Assembly: GCF_012641265.1 (NCBI RefSeq)
Contig: NZ_JABAHZ010000007.1
Coordinates: 186,001-250,000, forward strand
Reading direction: 5' to 3'
Source of the DNA: Chitinophaga eiseniae
GTDB lineage: Bacteria > Bacteroidota > Bacteroidia > Chitinophagales > Chitinophagaceae
DNA: 64,000 nt
Position 1 is the stretch's first letter. Each line of letters starts with the position of its first letter. The notes below the pieces were generated by a model. The model was given only the letters and a program-made list of their open reading frames with translations, searched no databases and had not been told where the DNA came from. The translations under genes and the position numbers were made by a program. Of this stretch, positions 1 to 8,137 are shown in pieces.

Positions 1-1455
1 GGTTTATCTGTGGTAAATTTCTACAACCTTTCTGCCTCCATCGACCGCCCGGACGTATCTAATTACCTGCGGAGAAAGGAGGTACGCAGCGAGTATGCAG
101 CCGTTTCGCTGGGGTATGATAATATCTATTACCTGGATGCTACCATCCGTAATGATATTTCTTCTGCCCTTCCAGCAAATCATAACTCTTATTGGTATCC
201 TTCTGTATCATTGAGCGTAGTATTCAGTGAGCTGTTGAAGTGGGAACCGCTTTCCTATGGCAAGTTCCGCATAGGTTTTGCTAAAGCCGGTTCCGACCTG
301 GATCCTTACCAGATTTACGAATCCTATTTACTGGAGGCGCCTTACAAAGGACGTGATAATAGTCCTTACCTGCCTATGCACTTGCCTTCAACGCTTAATA
401 ACAATGAGATACGGCCTTCGCTGGGCAACTCATTCGAAACAGGGGTGGACCTGAAGATGCTGAAGAACCGGGTAGGATTGGCTTTTACCTGGTATAACCA
501 ACAGAATATCGACCAGGTACTCAGTATCCCGGTATCGGGTGCTATCGGTTATGTGAGTACAGTGATCAATGCAGGTAATATCCAGAACCAGGGCGTGGAG
601 TTGAGTCTGAATGCCACCCCTGTACAAACAAAGGTGTTCAACTGGTCATCTGTATTGAATTTCAGCCGGAACCGGAGCCTGATAAAGAAATTGTATCCCG
701 GGTTAAACACCCTGCAGCTGGATGCCAACACGTATTCCCGCGTGAGCGTTTACCTGAATGCCGATGTGAATGCGGCCTTTGGCACCCTGGTGGGCAATGC
801 GTATCAGCGTGATCCTAAAACCGGTAAGATCCTGCTGGATGCCGCCAATTTGCCCATGTTTAAGGAGAACCACAATTTTGGTAGTGTAGTACCTGATTTC
901 ACTGGCGGATGGCAGAATACTTTCCGCATAGGGCACTTTGATTTGTCGGCCATGGTTGACTTTCAATCCGGCGGTAAATTTTTCAGCTGGACAAAAATGC
1001 TGAGTGTAAAATCGGGCCAGGCGCCGGAAACGGCTGCCATGAATGATCGTGGCAAGAATGTGCGTGATCCGCTGGCAGATGGGGGCGGTGTAAAAGTGAA
1101 CGGTATTTCCAGCGTTACCGGGCAGGAAGTCACCGCTTACGTGGATGCCAAATCCTATTATCGTACTACGCTGGGTACCTCGATATATGAAGAATGGTTG
1201 TATGATGCGAGTTATATTAAGCTGAGAGAAGTGCGTGTAGGCTATACGTTTACCCGGGAAGCACATCGCCGCATGCCGTTTAATAGCATCAATGTAGCAT
1301 TGATAGCCCGCAACCCGGTGATGATATATCAACAGGCGCCTAAAGGATTGGATCCTTCAGAACTATCTACCGGCAGGTCTTCTATCAGCTGGCTGGAAAC
1401 AGGGCAGCTGGCGTCTACCCGGTCATTTGGTATTAACCTGAATATTTCCCTGTAA
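1..1455 (+). CDS. SusC/RagA-type TonB-dependent outer-membrane transporter, C-terminal part
   Basis: The reading frame is open at the left edge of the window, so only about the last 485 residues are present; the true start lies upstream. The visible part is the C-terminal half of a SusC-type 22-strand beta-barrel: alternating aromatic/polar strands, a run of NISLN-like barrel strands, and a terminal strand ending in an aliphatic residue (INLNISL), as usual for barrels inserted by Bam. The segment around residues 330-420 with DASYIKLREVRVGY is the typical penultimate SusC strand pair. It lies 11 bases before a SusD-like lipoprotein gene, giving the usual SusCD order. Substrate cannot be inferred from this fragment. 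The N-terminal carboxypeptidase-like and plug domains are outside the window. Confidence 0.9.
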   Translation, partial: GLSVVNFYNLSASIDRPDVSNYLRRKEVRSEYAAVSLGYDNIYYLDATIRNDISSALPANHNSYWYPSVSLSVVFSELLKWEPLSYGKFRIGFAKAGSDLDPYQIYESYLLEAPYKGRDNSPYLPMHLPSTLNNNEIRPSLGNSFETGVDLKMLKNRVGLAFTWYNQQNIDQVLSIPVSGAIGYVSTVINAGNIQNQGVELSLNATPVQTKVFNWSSVLNFSRNRSLIKKLYPGLNTLQLDANTYSRVSVYLNADVNAAFGTLVGNAYQRDPKTGKILLDAANLPMFKENHNFGSVVPDFTGGWQNTFRIGHFDLSAMVDFQSGGKFFSWTKMLSVKSGQAPETAAMNDRGKNVRDPLADGGGVKVNGISSVTGQEVTAYVDAKSYYRTTLGTSIYEEWLYDASYIKLREVRVGYTFTREAHRRMPFNSINVALIARNPVMIYQQAPKGLDPSELSTGRSSISWLETGQLASTRSFGINLNISL

Positions 1456-1466
1456 ACCCGATCATC

Positions 1467-2894
1467 ATGAAGCAATTACTATATATTATTTTCGTAGCAT
1501 CGTTTACGTTAACCGGATGTACAAAATTTTCCGACGACCTTAACCGGAATCCGAACTTGCCGGATACCTTTTCCAACCCCAAGTTGCTGACTTATGCCAT
1601 CCTGAAAATGGATACTACCGCTGCTACGCCTTATGGCCTGTTATACGTGCAGCACCTGTCGGAGAAAGTGTATACCGATGCTTCCCGTTATATCAACAAC
1701 TCTTTTGAGTTCTCTAATTTTTATGCAGATGCGTTGATGAACCTGAACCTGATTATTAAAACGGCACACTTCAATACTGATGAAGGGTCGGCCAATAACC
1801 AGCAGGCGGTAGCCCGGATACTAAGGGCTTATTTTTTCTGGTATATCACGGATCGCTGGGGCGATGTGCCCTATAAAGAAGCCTTACAGGGCAGGGCAAA
1901 GATAGACCCGGCCTATGACAGTCAGAAAGATATTTATACCGATCTGTTTAAAGAACTGACAGAGGCCGCGGCACAGCTGGAAAACAGTAACCCAGCTAAA
2001 GGCGACGTGTTGTACTATGGCGATACCGGCAAATGGAAACGTTTTGCAGGCACCCTGCATGCGCTGATGGCGTTACGGTTGTCGAAAGTGGATCCTGCCT
2101 GGGGTAAACGGGAATTTGTCGCGGCGCTTACTACCGGTATTTTTACGGGGAATGATGATAATGCTATTACCCAGCATTTGCCGGAAACCGCGTACCAAAA
2201 CTATTGGTACTATGTATATAGTATACAGGGCCGCCGGTGGTACTGCATCAGCAAGCCACTGGTGGACTTTATGAAGCCCCTGGGCGATCCGAGGTTAAAA
2301 GTATATGCGGCCACCAACAGCAGTGGCGATTATGCAGGCATGCCTTATGGTCTGGAAGGAAAAGATGCGCAGAATATTCCGGCAGGTAGTGTGTCGTTCC
2401 AGGGAACAGCTATCCGTAAGCAGGATGCCACCGCTTACGTGGTCACTTATGCACAGGTGCTGCTGGCACGGGCGGAGGCAGCCAAGCTGGGTTGGATTCC
2501 CGGCGGCGATGCCGCTGCTATGGCGGATTACAATGCAGCTATTGAAGCTTCTGTTAATCAGTGGACGGGTTCTTCCACCGGGTTGGCTGCCTATATGGCC
2601 CGCCCGGAAGTAGTGTATAATGCTGCCACTGCCATTAAACAGATTGCTTACCAACGCTGGGTGCATTTGTATATGAACGGCTATGAAGCCTGGGCAGAAT
2701 GGAGAAGAACGGGCTATCCGGAGCTGACGCCTGCCCCGGGAAATAATAATATTCCTATTCCCCGCCGCCAAGGTTATCCTTTGTCGGAGCATAATATCAA
2801 TACTAAGCATGTAGAAGCGGCAATTGCTGCACAGCCGGGGTTACAGGGTAAAGACGACCTGACCGGCCGTGTGTGGTGGGATGTAGCGCGATGA
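1467..2894 (+). CDS. SusD/RagB-family nutrient-binding outer-membrane lipoprotein (SusD-like_2 type)
   Basis: A 475-residue lipoprotein with a signal peptide and lipobox ending at Cys18 (LTGC). The helical TPR-rich fold of the SusD family is suggested by the early YFFWYITDRWGDVPYKEAL segment (around residue 120) that in SusD-like_2 proteins marks the second TPR, and by the C-terminal AYQRWVHLYMNGYEAWAEWRRTGYP segment, a strong family signature. It would sit as a lid on the SusC partner encoded just upstream and deliver an oligomeric nutrient. The gene ends 5 bases before a dispersed palindrome. Ligand unknown; the other genes of this locus are presumably to the left of the window. Confidence 0.92.
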   Translation: MKQLLYIIFVASFTLTGCTKFSDDLNRNPNLPDTFSNPKLLTYAILKMDTTAATPYGLLYVQHLSEKVYTDASRYINNSFEFSNFYADALMNLNLIIKTAHFNTDEGSANNQQAVARILRAYFFWYITDRWGDVPYKEALQGRAKIDPAYDSQKDIYTDLFKELTEAAAQLENSNPAKGDVLYYGDTGKWKRFAGTLHALMALRLSKVDPAWGKREFVAALTTGIFTGNDDNAITQHLPETAYQNYWYYVYSIQGRRWYCISKPLVDFMKPLGDPRLKVYAATNSSGDYAGMPYGLEGKDAQNIPAGSVSFQGTAIRKQDATAYVVTYAQVLLARAEAAKLGWIPGGDAAAMADYNAAIEASVNQWTGSSTGLAAYMARPEVVYNAATAIKQIAYQRWVHLYMNGYEAWAEWRRTGYPELTPAPGNNNIPIPRRQGYPLSEHNINTKHVEAAIAAQPGLQGKDDLTGRVWWDVAR

Positions 2895-2898
2895 TGCC

Positions 2899-2997
2899 CG
2901 CAAAGGCGCTAAGGCGCAAAGAGAATTTGTCAAAACATGAGCTCTTAGGGAGCTTATAAATTTCTTTGCTGCTTTGCTCCTTAGCGTCTTTGCGTGA
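2899..2997. repeat. Dispersed long palindrome, copy 1
   Basis: Imperfect inverted repeat whose arms (about 2899-2921 and 2964-2997) carry CGCAAAGGCGCTAAGG and its complement CCTTAGCGTCTTTGCG. A small internal hairpin, AGCTC/GAGCT, lies at 2940-2954. It starts 4 bases after the SusD stop and overlaps the 3' end of the convergent SUKH gene, whose last four codons and TAA stop are made of repeat sequence. Related elements occur at 42993-43087 and 60748-60830. Likely role: bidirectional terminator or REP-like mobile palindrome. Confidence 0.8.
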
Positions 2998-3379
2998 TAT
3001 TCATCCGCTGTATGCCTTCCCTGAAAGTGTCGGCAAATGAAGATTGCTGGTCTGAATTTCTGAAGATCCCTTTTTTGTTTTTCAGGAAACCGATTTTCTG
3101 GTGATGCCCGGGAAAATCGGCAAATCCGATAAAATTTTTATTGGCGCTTTCCCTGAATTCATGCAGTATCCGGTGGATAGGCCATATAACATAACCGCCG
3201 CCGGGAAATTCCCGGTGTGCAAATCCATCTGTTTGCAGGTAGAGTTCTGTGAACTCTCCCGGGAATCTGAACCCCAGCGCGGTTTCTGTTTCGGCAATCA
3301 TTTCTATTAATGCACCTTTGTTAAGCGGGATACTGTCTGTTTTCCATTGTTGAATAATGCCCTCTGTCCAACTTTTCAT
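2981..3379 (-). CDS. SMI1/KNR4 (SUKH) family protein
   Basis: A 132-residue protein with the hallmarks of the SUKH fold: an N-terminal helix pair, then the FRFPGEFTELYLQTDGF segment (around residues 36-53) matching the conserved LP-x-F/Y-x-x-h/Y-x-x-x-N/D-G motif, and a following strand pair (GGGYVIWPIHRILHEF). SUKH proteins commonly act as immunity proteins against contact-dependent or polymorphic toxins, though some have housekeeping roles. No toxin gene is adjacent. The start is only 8 bases after the glycoside hydrolase stop on the same strand, so it may be the last gene of that locus. Its C-terminal residues TQRR and its stop codon derive from the dispersed palindrome, so the original C-terminus may have been altered by insertion of that element. 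Confidence 0.75.
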   Translation of the reverse strand: MKSWTEGIIQQWKTDSIPLNKGALIEMIAETETALGFRFPGEFTELYLQTDGFAHREFPGGGYVIWPIHRILHEFRESANKNFIGFADFPGHHQKIGFLKNKKGIFRNSDQQSSFADTFREGIQRMNITQRR

Positions 3380-3387
3380 AGCTACGG

Positions 3388-5127
3388 TTATTTTTTTTCT
3401 ATCACAACATATGCTACCGACATCGGCGGCAAAGCTACTTTAATACCGTTCTGTGTAAGGGCGGCATTGGCTTTTACATTTTCATAATCCCCAGGGCCTC
3501 CGGCGGATCCACCCGGTCCGCTACCATTTACAAATACTTTTCTGCCAAACCCGGTAACACCATCTCCGCCGTTTAGCGTATACCAATAGAACCGGTTGCC
3601 CGCATTAAAATTTTTGAAAGTAAGCTGTACATTCCGGGTAGTATTTCCTTTGTTGACCAGTACCGTGGATATTTCTCCTGAGCTGAAGGTAGACGCATAG
3701 GAGACAATACTAGCATTGGTGGTAGCGGCGTTGATACACCTGTCGCCTAACGTTTTTTGCAGAAAGTAGAGGTAATAGAAGGCGGGGCGTGGATCCCATT
3801 TTGATTCACCGGAAGCCGCGTCGCCGGTGCTGAAAAGACCATGGTCATTTCCATTATCCCACGCGTTGGAAAGGTCCCAGCGGCTGGCCATTCCAAACTT
3901 ATTTTTCATAAGCTCTTCCAATACCATCACTGCATGCATGCCTGCTACCTGCGACACCATTTGTTGTGAGCCGGTAGCAAAGATATTCCATTCTGTAAGT
4001 GCCAGCGGCCTGGGGCTTACGCCGGCAGCCTGGCAGGAGCTGGCAACAAAATCATAAATGCTTTTGGTAACGGTGCTGGCAGATGCCAGTATTTCCAGTG
4101 GGGTCGAGTTGGTATTGTAAGGCGTATAGTAGCTGTGTACAATAAAATAGTCTGCAAGGTTGCCGGCTTGTTGTAATACGCCATTGTTCCAGCTTTTATC
4201 GGTAGGCGTGGCCCAGCTGGCGGGCTGCTGCTCCAATAGCTGTACGCCGATGTAAATGGGCTTACCAATTTCGGTAGCCGCTTTACGGAGAGAGTCGATA
4301 AATATTTTAGTATGGCGGCCATACAGGTCGCCGGTTACCTGCAACGGTTGCCCGTCTTTATTCTGCGACTGGTCGATGCGATAACCAGCTTGCCAGGTGC
4401 CATTGCTTTCATTGCCTATTTCCCAGTATTTCGTGCGACCGTTATCATATCGTACCCAATCGGCGGCCAGGTGGGCGGCAGTGGCTACGGGATTTGACCC
4501 GGCGCCATACCTGGCATAGCCATAGTTGAGCGTAATGATGCCTTCATTGCCGGTTTGTTGTAACATGCGGTAGTAGTTGTCCAGCGAAAGCGTCCAGCTG
4601 TCGTTGTTACGTCCAAACCAATAACCGGCATTGGCCATGGCGCCATTCATATCGGGAAGGTTGGCCGGTGCATCTGCTGGCGGATGGCCCGGGGCGGCAT
4701 TCCAGAAATAAACGCTGCTGAGGTTACCGCCTGGAAACCGGATAATGCCAGGACGGAGTTTGGTAATATGCCCCAATAGGGCGGGCTCGGTCACCATCTG
4801 TGTCATATACAGGTTGGCATTGTTGCCAAACAATGCCGGTGAAATTTTTGTAACAATCGTAGCTGCGTCCACGTTCACGGTGTCATTGGCGCTTGTTGGC
4901 GCTGTCGCTTCTGTGAATGCAGGCGCAGTAAAGCTCCTGGCGGTCCATCCATCTTTAAAAAATCCTTCTGTAAGCGCGGTAGCCGGATCGGGAGGCGTAA
5001 CTACGGTAGTAACAGTATCAGGATGATTGCCGTTGTCATTGTTGTTGGGTAAGGTGGACTTTTTACCACAGGCTGCTAATGAACAAAACAGGAGACAAAG
5101 TAGTGTGCTATCATTTATGTTTTTCAT
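3388..5127 (-). CDS. Clan GH-A glycoside hydrolase lipoprotein (alpha-L-arabinofuranosidase-like)
   Basis: A 579-residue lipoprotein (lipobox LAAC, Cys20). After a Pro/Thr-rich linker (residues 25-55) comes a TIM-barrel catalytic domain. It shows RFPGGN (130-135) as in GH51/GH39-like enzymes, YWEIGNE with the probable acid/base Glu240, and ALTEWN with the probable nucleophile Glu379. Residues from about 470 form a beta-sandwich typical of GH51/GH39 enzymes. The protein is probably on the cell surface or in the periplasm, trimming the glycan handled by the SusCD pair of this operon. Clan GH-A contains many families, so the arabinofuranosidase name is a similarity call and not a proven specificity. 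A strong 11-bp hairpin separates it from the upstream glycan-binding protein gene. Confidence 0.75.
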   Translation of the reverse strand: MKNINDSTLLCLLFCSLAACGKKSTLPNNNDNGNHPDTVTTVVTPPDPATALTEGFFKDGWTARSFTAPAFTEATAPTSANDTVNVDAATIVTKISPALFGNNANLYMTQMVTEPALLGHITKLRPGIIRFPGGNLSSVYFWNAAPGHPPADAPANLPDMNGAMANAGYWFGRNNDSWTLSLDNYYRMLQQTGNEGIITLNYGYARYGAGSNPVATAAHLAADWVRYDNGRTKYWEIGNESNGTWQAGYRIDQSQNKDGQPLQVTGDLYGRHTKIFIDSLRKAATEIGKPIYIGVQLLEQQPASWATPTDKSWNNGVLQQAGNLADYFIVHSYYTPYNTNSTPLEILASASTVTKSIYDFVASSCQAAGVSPRPLALTEWNIFATGSQQMVSQVAGMHAVMVLEELMKNKFGMASRWDLSNAWDNGNDHGLFSTGDAASGESKWDPRPAFYYLYFLQKTLGDRCINAATTNASIVSYASTFSSGEISTVLVNKGNTTRNVQLTFKNFNAGNRFYWYTLNGGDGVTGFGRKVFVNGSGPGGSAGGPGDYENVKANAALTQNGIKVALPPMSVAYVVIEKK

Positions 5128-5154
5128 CTGAACAGATTATGCTTCCTTTTGAAT

Positions 5155-5191
5155 ACCGCTCGCCGTATCTATAGCAGGTGCGGCGAGCGGT
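5155..5191 (-). other. Intercistronic GC-rich hairpin in the PUL operon
   Basis: An 11-bp perfect stem (ACCGCTCGCCG at 5155-5165 with its complement at 5181-5191) and a 15-base loop lie in the 70-base gap between the glycan-binding protein and the glycoside hydrolase. No T-tract follows on the minus strand, so it looks more like an mRNA-stabilising or processing hairpin than an intrinsic terminator. It could set the ratio of transport to enzyme transcripts. Confidence 0.6.
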
Positions 5192-5197
5192 TGACCA

Positions 5198-6451
5198 CTA
5201 TTTTATCTTTACTATCCTGAAGTTGTCGTAGGCGGTATTGTATACTTCTACGCCGGCGCTTTCTGTGATGATGCGGTATCCGAAAGTTACTTTGCCATCG
5301 CTTTTTAACAGGTCGCCCATTACCGCAGCTGCTGCGCCGGTACCTTCCACCCCGTTGTCGGCAAGCCGGAATGCGGAGAGGTTAACCGTTACCGTTTGCC
5401 ATTTGTTCTTGGTGTCAAAGGTTTTGTTGTCGGCATTTTGCCATGGCATATACCGGAAAGCATATTTATCGTTGAAGCGGAGTACGTTGATACCCGCTGT
5501 CCATGGCTCTTTGGTATTGATTTCGAATTTCAATGCATACTGAGAGGCTTCTTTAGTAAGTACATCTGTAGTAAACATGGCTACATCGTTGAAGTTGCCA
5601 GACCGGTTGCCATTCCACCATCCGCCATCATTAGCGCCCACACCTCCGAAGATGTTCTGCAGATATCCACCATGGGTGCCGGGAAATAAAGCGGCGTCGC
5701 TGGTTCTGTTGGCGCCCCACCAGGCCCAGTTAAACACAGGAGGTTCGCCACTTTCTCCACTGTTGGTCAGGTTGCTGATCACATCCCCGCTGGCATGGTC
5801 ATTTAAAGGCCCGTCAGACATCGCGGTGCCGAATTTGGCATGTATAACCAGCCGGCCGGTATCGCTGCCCAGATCGGGCATAATGAGGCCTGCACGCGTA
5901 CCTGCGGCGTTGGTAGCAACCGATGTCACCTCTTTTCCTCCCGGGAAGGTGATCTTATTGATCAGGAACAGGCTGGAACCGTAAATGATAAGAGAGTCGC
6001 CGGGAAGCGCATTTTCATTAGAAATGGCCGCTATAGATGGAGGCGGTATATCTACTACAAAAGTATACGTGAGTTCCCCGTGGGTGGTAACCAGGTGTAT
6101 CTGGTTGGGCACTTTGGGATCTGTAGCTTCGGTAGGTGCGTTAGACGGGATGGTGAGAATGATATGTGTACTGGTATTGTAGGTAGGATTAAAATAAGCA
6201 CTGGCGCCATTGAACGCAATGCTTACCACTCCTCCCAGGTTTTGACCTGTAATGAGGATCAGTGTACCGGGCAAGGCTTTGGTGAAGGTGCTGTCTTGCA
6301 GGGTAGAGTCGAGCAGGGTGACTTTATTGATCACCGGTGGACCGGACTGGTCATTGTTTTTAGAGCAGGACAGGAGCAGGCACAAGATGGCCAGCATACC
6401 TGTAACCAGGCCGCCATATTGTTTATGAAATGCAGGATTATTATGCGTCAT
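5198..6451 (-). CDS. Surface glycan-binding lipoprotein with IPT/TIG domains (SGBP-B type)
   Basis: A 417-residue lipoprotein; the lipobox LLLSC ends at about Cys29. Two IPT/TIG-like Ig modules follow: one around residues 40-135 (GTLILITGQNLGGVVSIAFNG) and one around 138-215 (ENALPGDSLIIYGSSLF, FPGGKEV). The C-terminal about 190 residues are a Trp-rich beta-sandwich of the SGBP-B glycan-binding type (FNWAWWGANRT, GGWWNGN, and a final strand YDNFRIVKIK). Proteins of this design sit on the surface beside SusCD and capture long polysaccharide chains. The gene is the third in the operon after SusC and SusD, 18 bases after SusD, which is the standard position. Known relatives bind xylan, xyloglucan or mixed-linkage glucan, so a hemicellulose target is plausible but not shown. 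Confidence 0.82.
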   Translation of the reverse strand: MTHNNPAFHKQYGGLVTGMLAILCLLLSCSKNNDQSGPPVINKVTLLDSTLQDSTFTKALPGTLILITGQNLGGVVSIAFNGASAYFNPTYNTSTHIILTIPSNAPTEATDPKVPNQIHLVTTHGELTYTFVVDIPPPSIAAISNENALPGDSLIIYGSSLFLINKITFPGGKEVTSVATNAAGTRAGLIMPDLGSDTGRLVIHAKFGTAMSDGPLNDHASGDVISNLTNSGESGEPPVFNWAWWGANRTSDAALFPGTHGGYLQNIFGGVGANDGGWWNGNRSGNFNDVAMFTTDVLTKEASQYALKFEINTKEPWTAGINVLRFNDKYAFRYMPWQNADNKTFDTKNKWQTVTVNLSAFRLADNGVEGTGAAAAVMGDLLKSDGKVTFGYRIITESAGVEVYNTAYDNFRIVKIK

Positions 6452-6469
6452 ACAAGTTCATTTTGAAGA

Positions 6470-8119
6470 TTAATAAGGATAAGGTACCGGTGGTTTCCGG
6501 AGATTGGGAGCAGCCGATAATTCGGCAGCCGGTAGTGGCAACAGGAAATTACTTTCTGTTACCGGGTAAAATGCCGGTGTATCGGAAGTTACTGTCCAGC
6601 TGGTAGCATTTGTTTCCTTATCAGGTATAATGCGGTAGGTGCCTTTATCCTGTGCATTCAGTATGTTGATTGCCTTTTGCGGATTGTAATAATGCAGGCG
6701 CAGGATGTCGTACCATGCTTGTCCTTCCATGGCCAGTTCCAATCTTCTTTCCTTATAGATATCATCCCAGGTAATGGTTGATTTGGGTAGCAGCCCTGCG
6801 CGCTGACGAACGGCGTTAAAATAAGTAAGCGCCTCTCCGTCGGCGGTGCTGGCGGCATTGCCGAGTATAGCTTCTGCATATATGAGGTATACATCTGCTA
6901 ACCGCAGCATGTAAGTGTTAATTTCCGTATGTTGCTGGGTTACTTTTCCATCGTTGTCTTCCGGCCGGCCTACTACATATTTTTTCACCCATGCCCGGGT
7001 ATTATACCGTTCGGTTCCATTGTAGCGCCAGGGAACTTGCAGCTCCTGGATGATCTTCTTACCGGGATTATTCGGATCATCTACCGACTGATGAATATAG
7101 GAGTAGTGATCGCCTGGGTACATAAAAGTACCTTTACGTCTTTTGTCATTGGGAGAATATAATTTTAGCTGGTCCAGCGAAGCGCCCAGGTCACTGCCCC
7201 ATCCATCTGCAAAGCCGGTGATTTCAGAACCATAAGCCAGGAATGCCTGTACGCTGTTTTGTGTGCCCCAGTCGCCATCATATTTCCATTGAAGGGCAAA
7301 CAGGCTTTCGGAGTTGTTATTATTTTTTGTCAGGAACAAGTCCTCATAATTGCTCATGAGTGCTGCACCGCTGTTGCTGATTACATCTTTGGCAAACCAT
7401 TTTGCGCTGTCGAGATCCGTTTGCCGCCTTGTTTGAACACTCCCTACGCCTGCGCGGGTAAGGTATGCTTTCGCCAGCATCCCTTCGGCCGACCATTTGG
7501 TTAAGCGACCTTTTTGTACCGGTGCGGTGGGAAGGTTGGCAGCTGCATAGCGAAATTCGCGGATAATGAAGCCCCATACGGATTCTACGGTATTGCGACT
7601 GATAGAAGTATCTGTTACCAGTACGTTGTTATCCACAATTACCGGCACCGGTCCCCAGTTTTGTACCAGGTAGGAATAGGCGAGTGCCCGCATAAAGCGG
7701 CCTTCCGCGATTGCACCGTTTTTAACGTTGTCGGGTACACTCTTCGCTGTGTACTTGGTGATATTGTTGATAGCCATATTGGATTGTGCTATCACGCTGA
7801 AGAACGCGGTCCACGAACTGTATACTTCCGGCGTAACATCCGTCGTTTGCATGCGGATATTTTCTACCTGGTAAGAGCCAGACATAAGTACGCCGGCTCT
7901 TCCATCGCCCAAGCCGTGAGAGGCTTTATCGTTGTAGGCAAACCATACCAGGCCATAGAGGGGGGCGGTCCCAGCCCATACCTGGTCGGAGGTCTGGTAG
8001 AAGTTGGCATCCACAATACTATCTTCCGGCGGTCTGTTCAGGAAGTCTTTGCTGCAGCTACCCAAGATAGCCAGTATTACGAGTGAGGTCAGGTATTTTG
8101 TATATGAACGATAATTCAT
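6470..8119 (-). CDS. SusD/RagB-family outer-membrane lipoprotein
   Basis: A 549-residue lipoprotein with signal peptide and lipobox LGSC (Cys22). It starts with the usual FLNRPPEDSIVDANFYQT segment and keeps the SusD TPR features: AEGRFMRALAYSYLVQNWGPVPVI near residue 145 and the C-terminal ERRLELAMEGQAWYDILRLHYYNPQK helix that closes canonical SusD proteins. It caps the SusC transporter encoded 18 bases upstream and binds the oligosaccharide. It is part of the minus-strand locus that runs from the hybrid sensor at 15.6 kb to the SUKH gene at 3.0 kb. Confidence 0.93.
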   Translation of the reverse strand: MNYRSYTKYLTSLVILAILGSCSKDFLNRPPEDSIVDANFYQTSDQVWAGTAPLYGLVWFAYNDKASHGLGDGRAGVLMSGSYQVENIRMQTTDVTPEVYSSWTAFFSVIAQSNMAINNITKYTAKSVPDNVKNGAIAEGRFMRALAYSYLVQNWGPVPVIVDNNVLVTDTSISRNTVESVWGFIIREFRYAAANLPTAPVQKGRLTKWSAEGMLAKAYLTRAGVGSVQTRRQTDLDSAKWFAKDVISNSGAALMSNYEDLFLTKNNNNSESLFALQWKYDGDWGTQNSVQAFLAYGSEITGFADGWGSDLGASLDQLKLYSPNDKRRKGTFMYPGDHYSYIHQSVDDPNNPGKKIIQELQVPWRYNGTERYNTRAWVKKYVVGRPEDNDGKVTQQHTEINTYMLRLADVYLIYAEAILGNAASTADGEALTYFNAVRQRAGLLPKSTITWDDIYKERRLELAMEGQAWYDILRLHYYNPQKAINILNAQDKGTYRIIPDKETNATSWTVTSDTPAFYPVTESNFLLPLPAAELSAAPNLRKPPVPYPY

Positions 8120-8137
8120 GATTATTTTTTTACTGCT

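Noticed and set aside
703..1332. Minus-strand frame of 209 codons opposite the first SusC
   Set aside because: Shadow of the barrel-coding region with no domain or start context.
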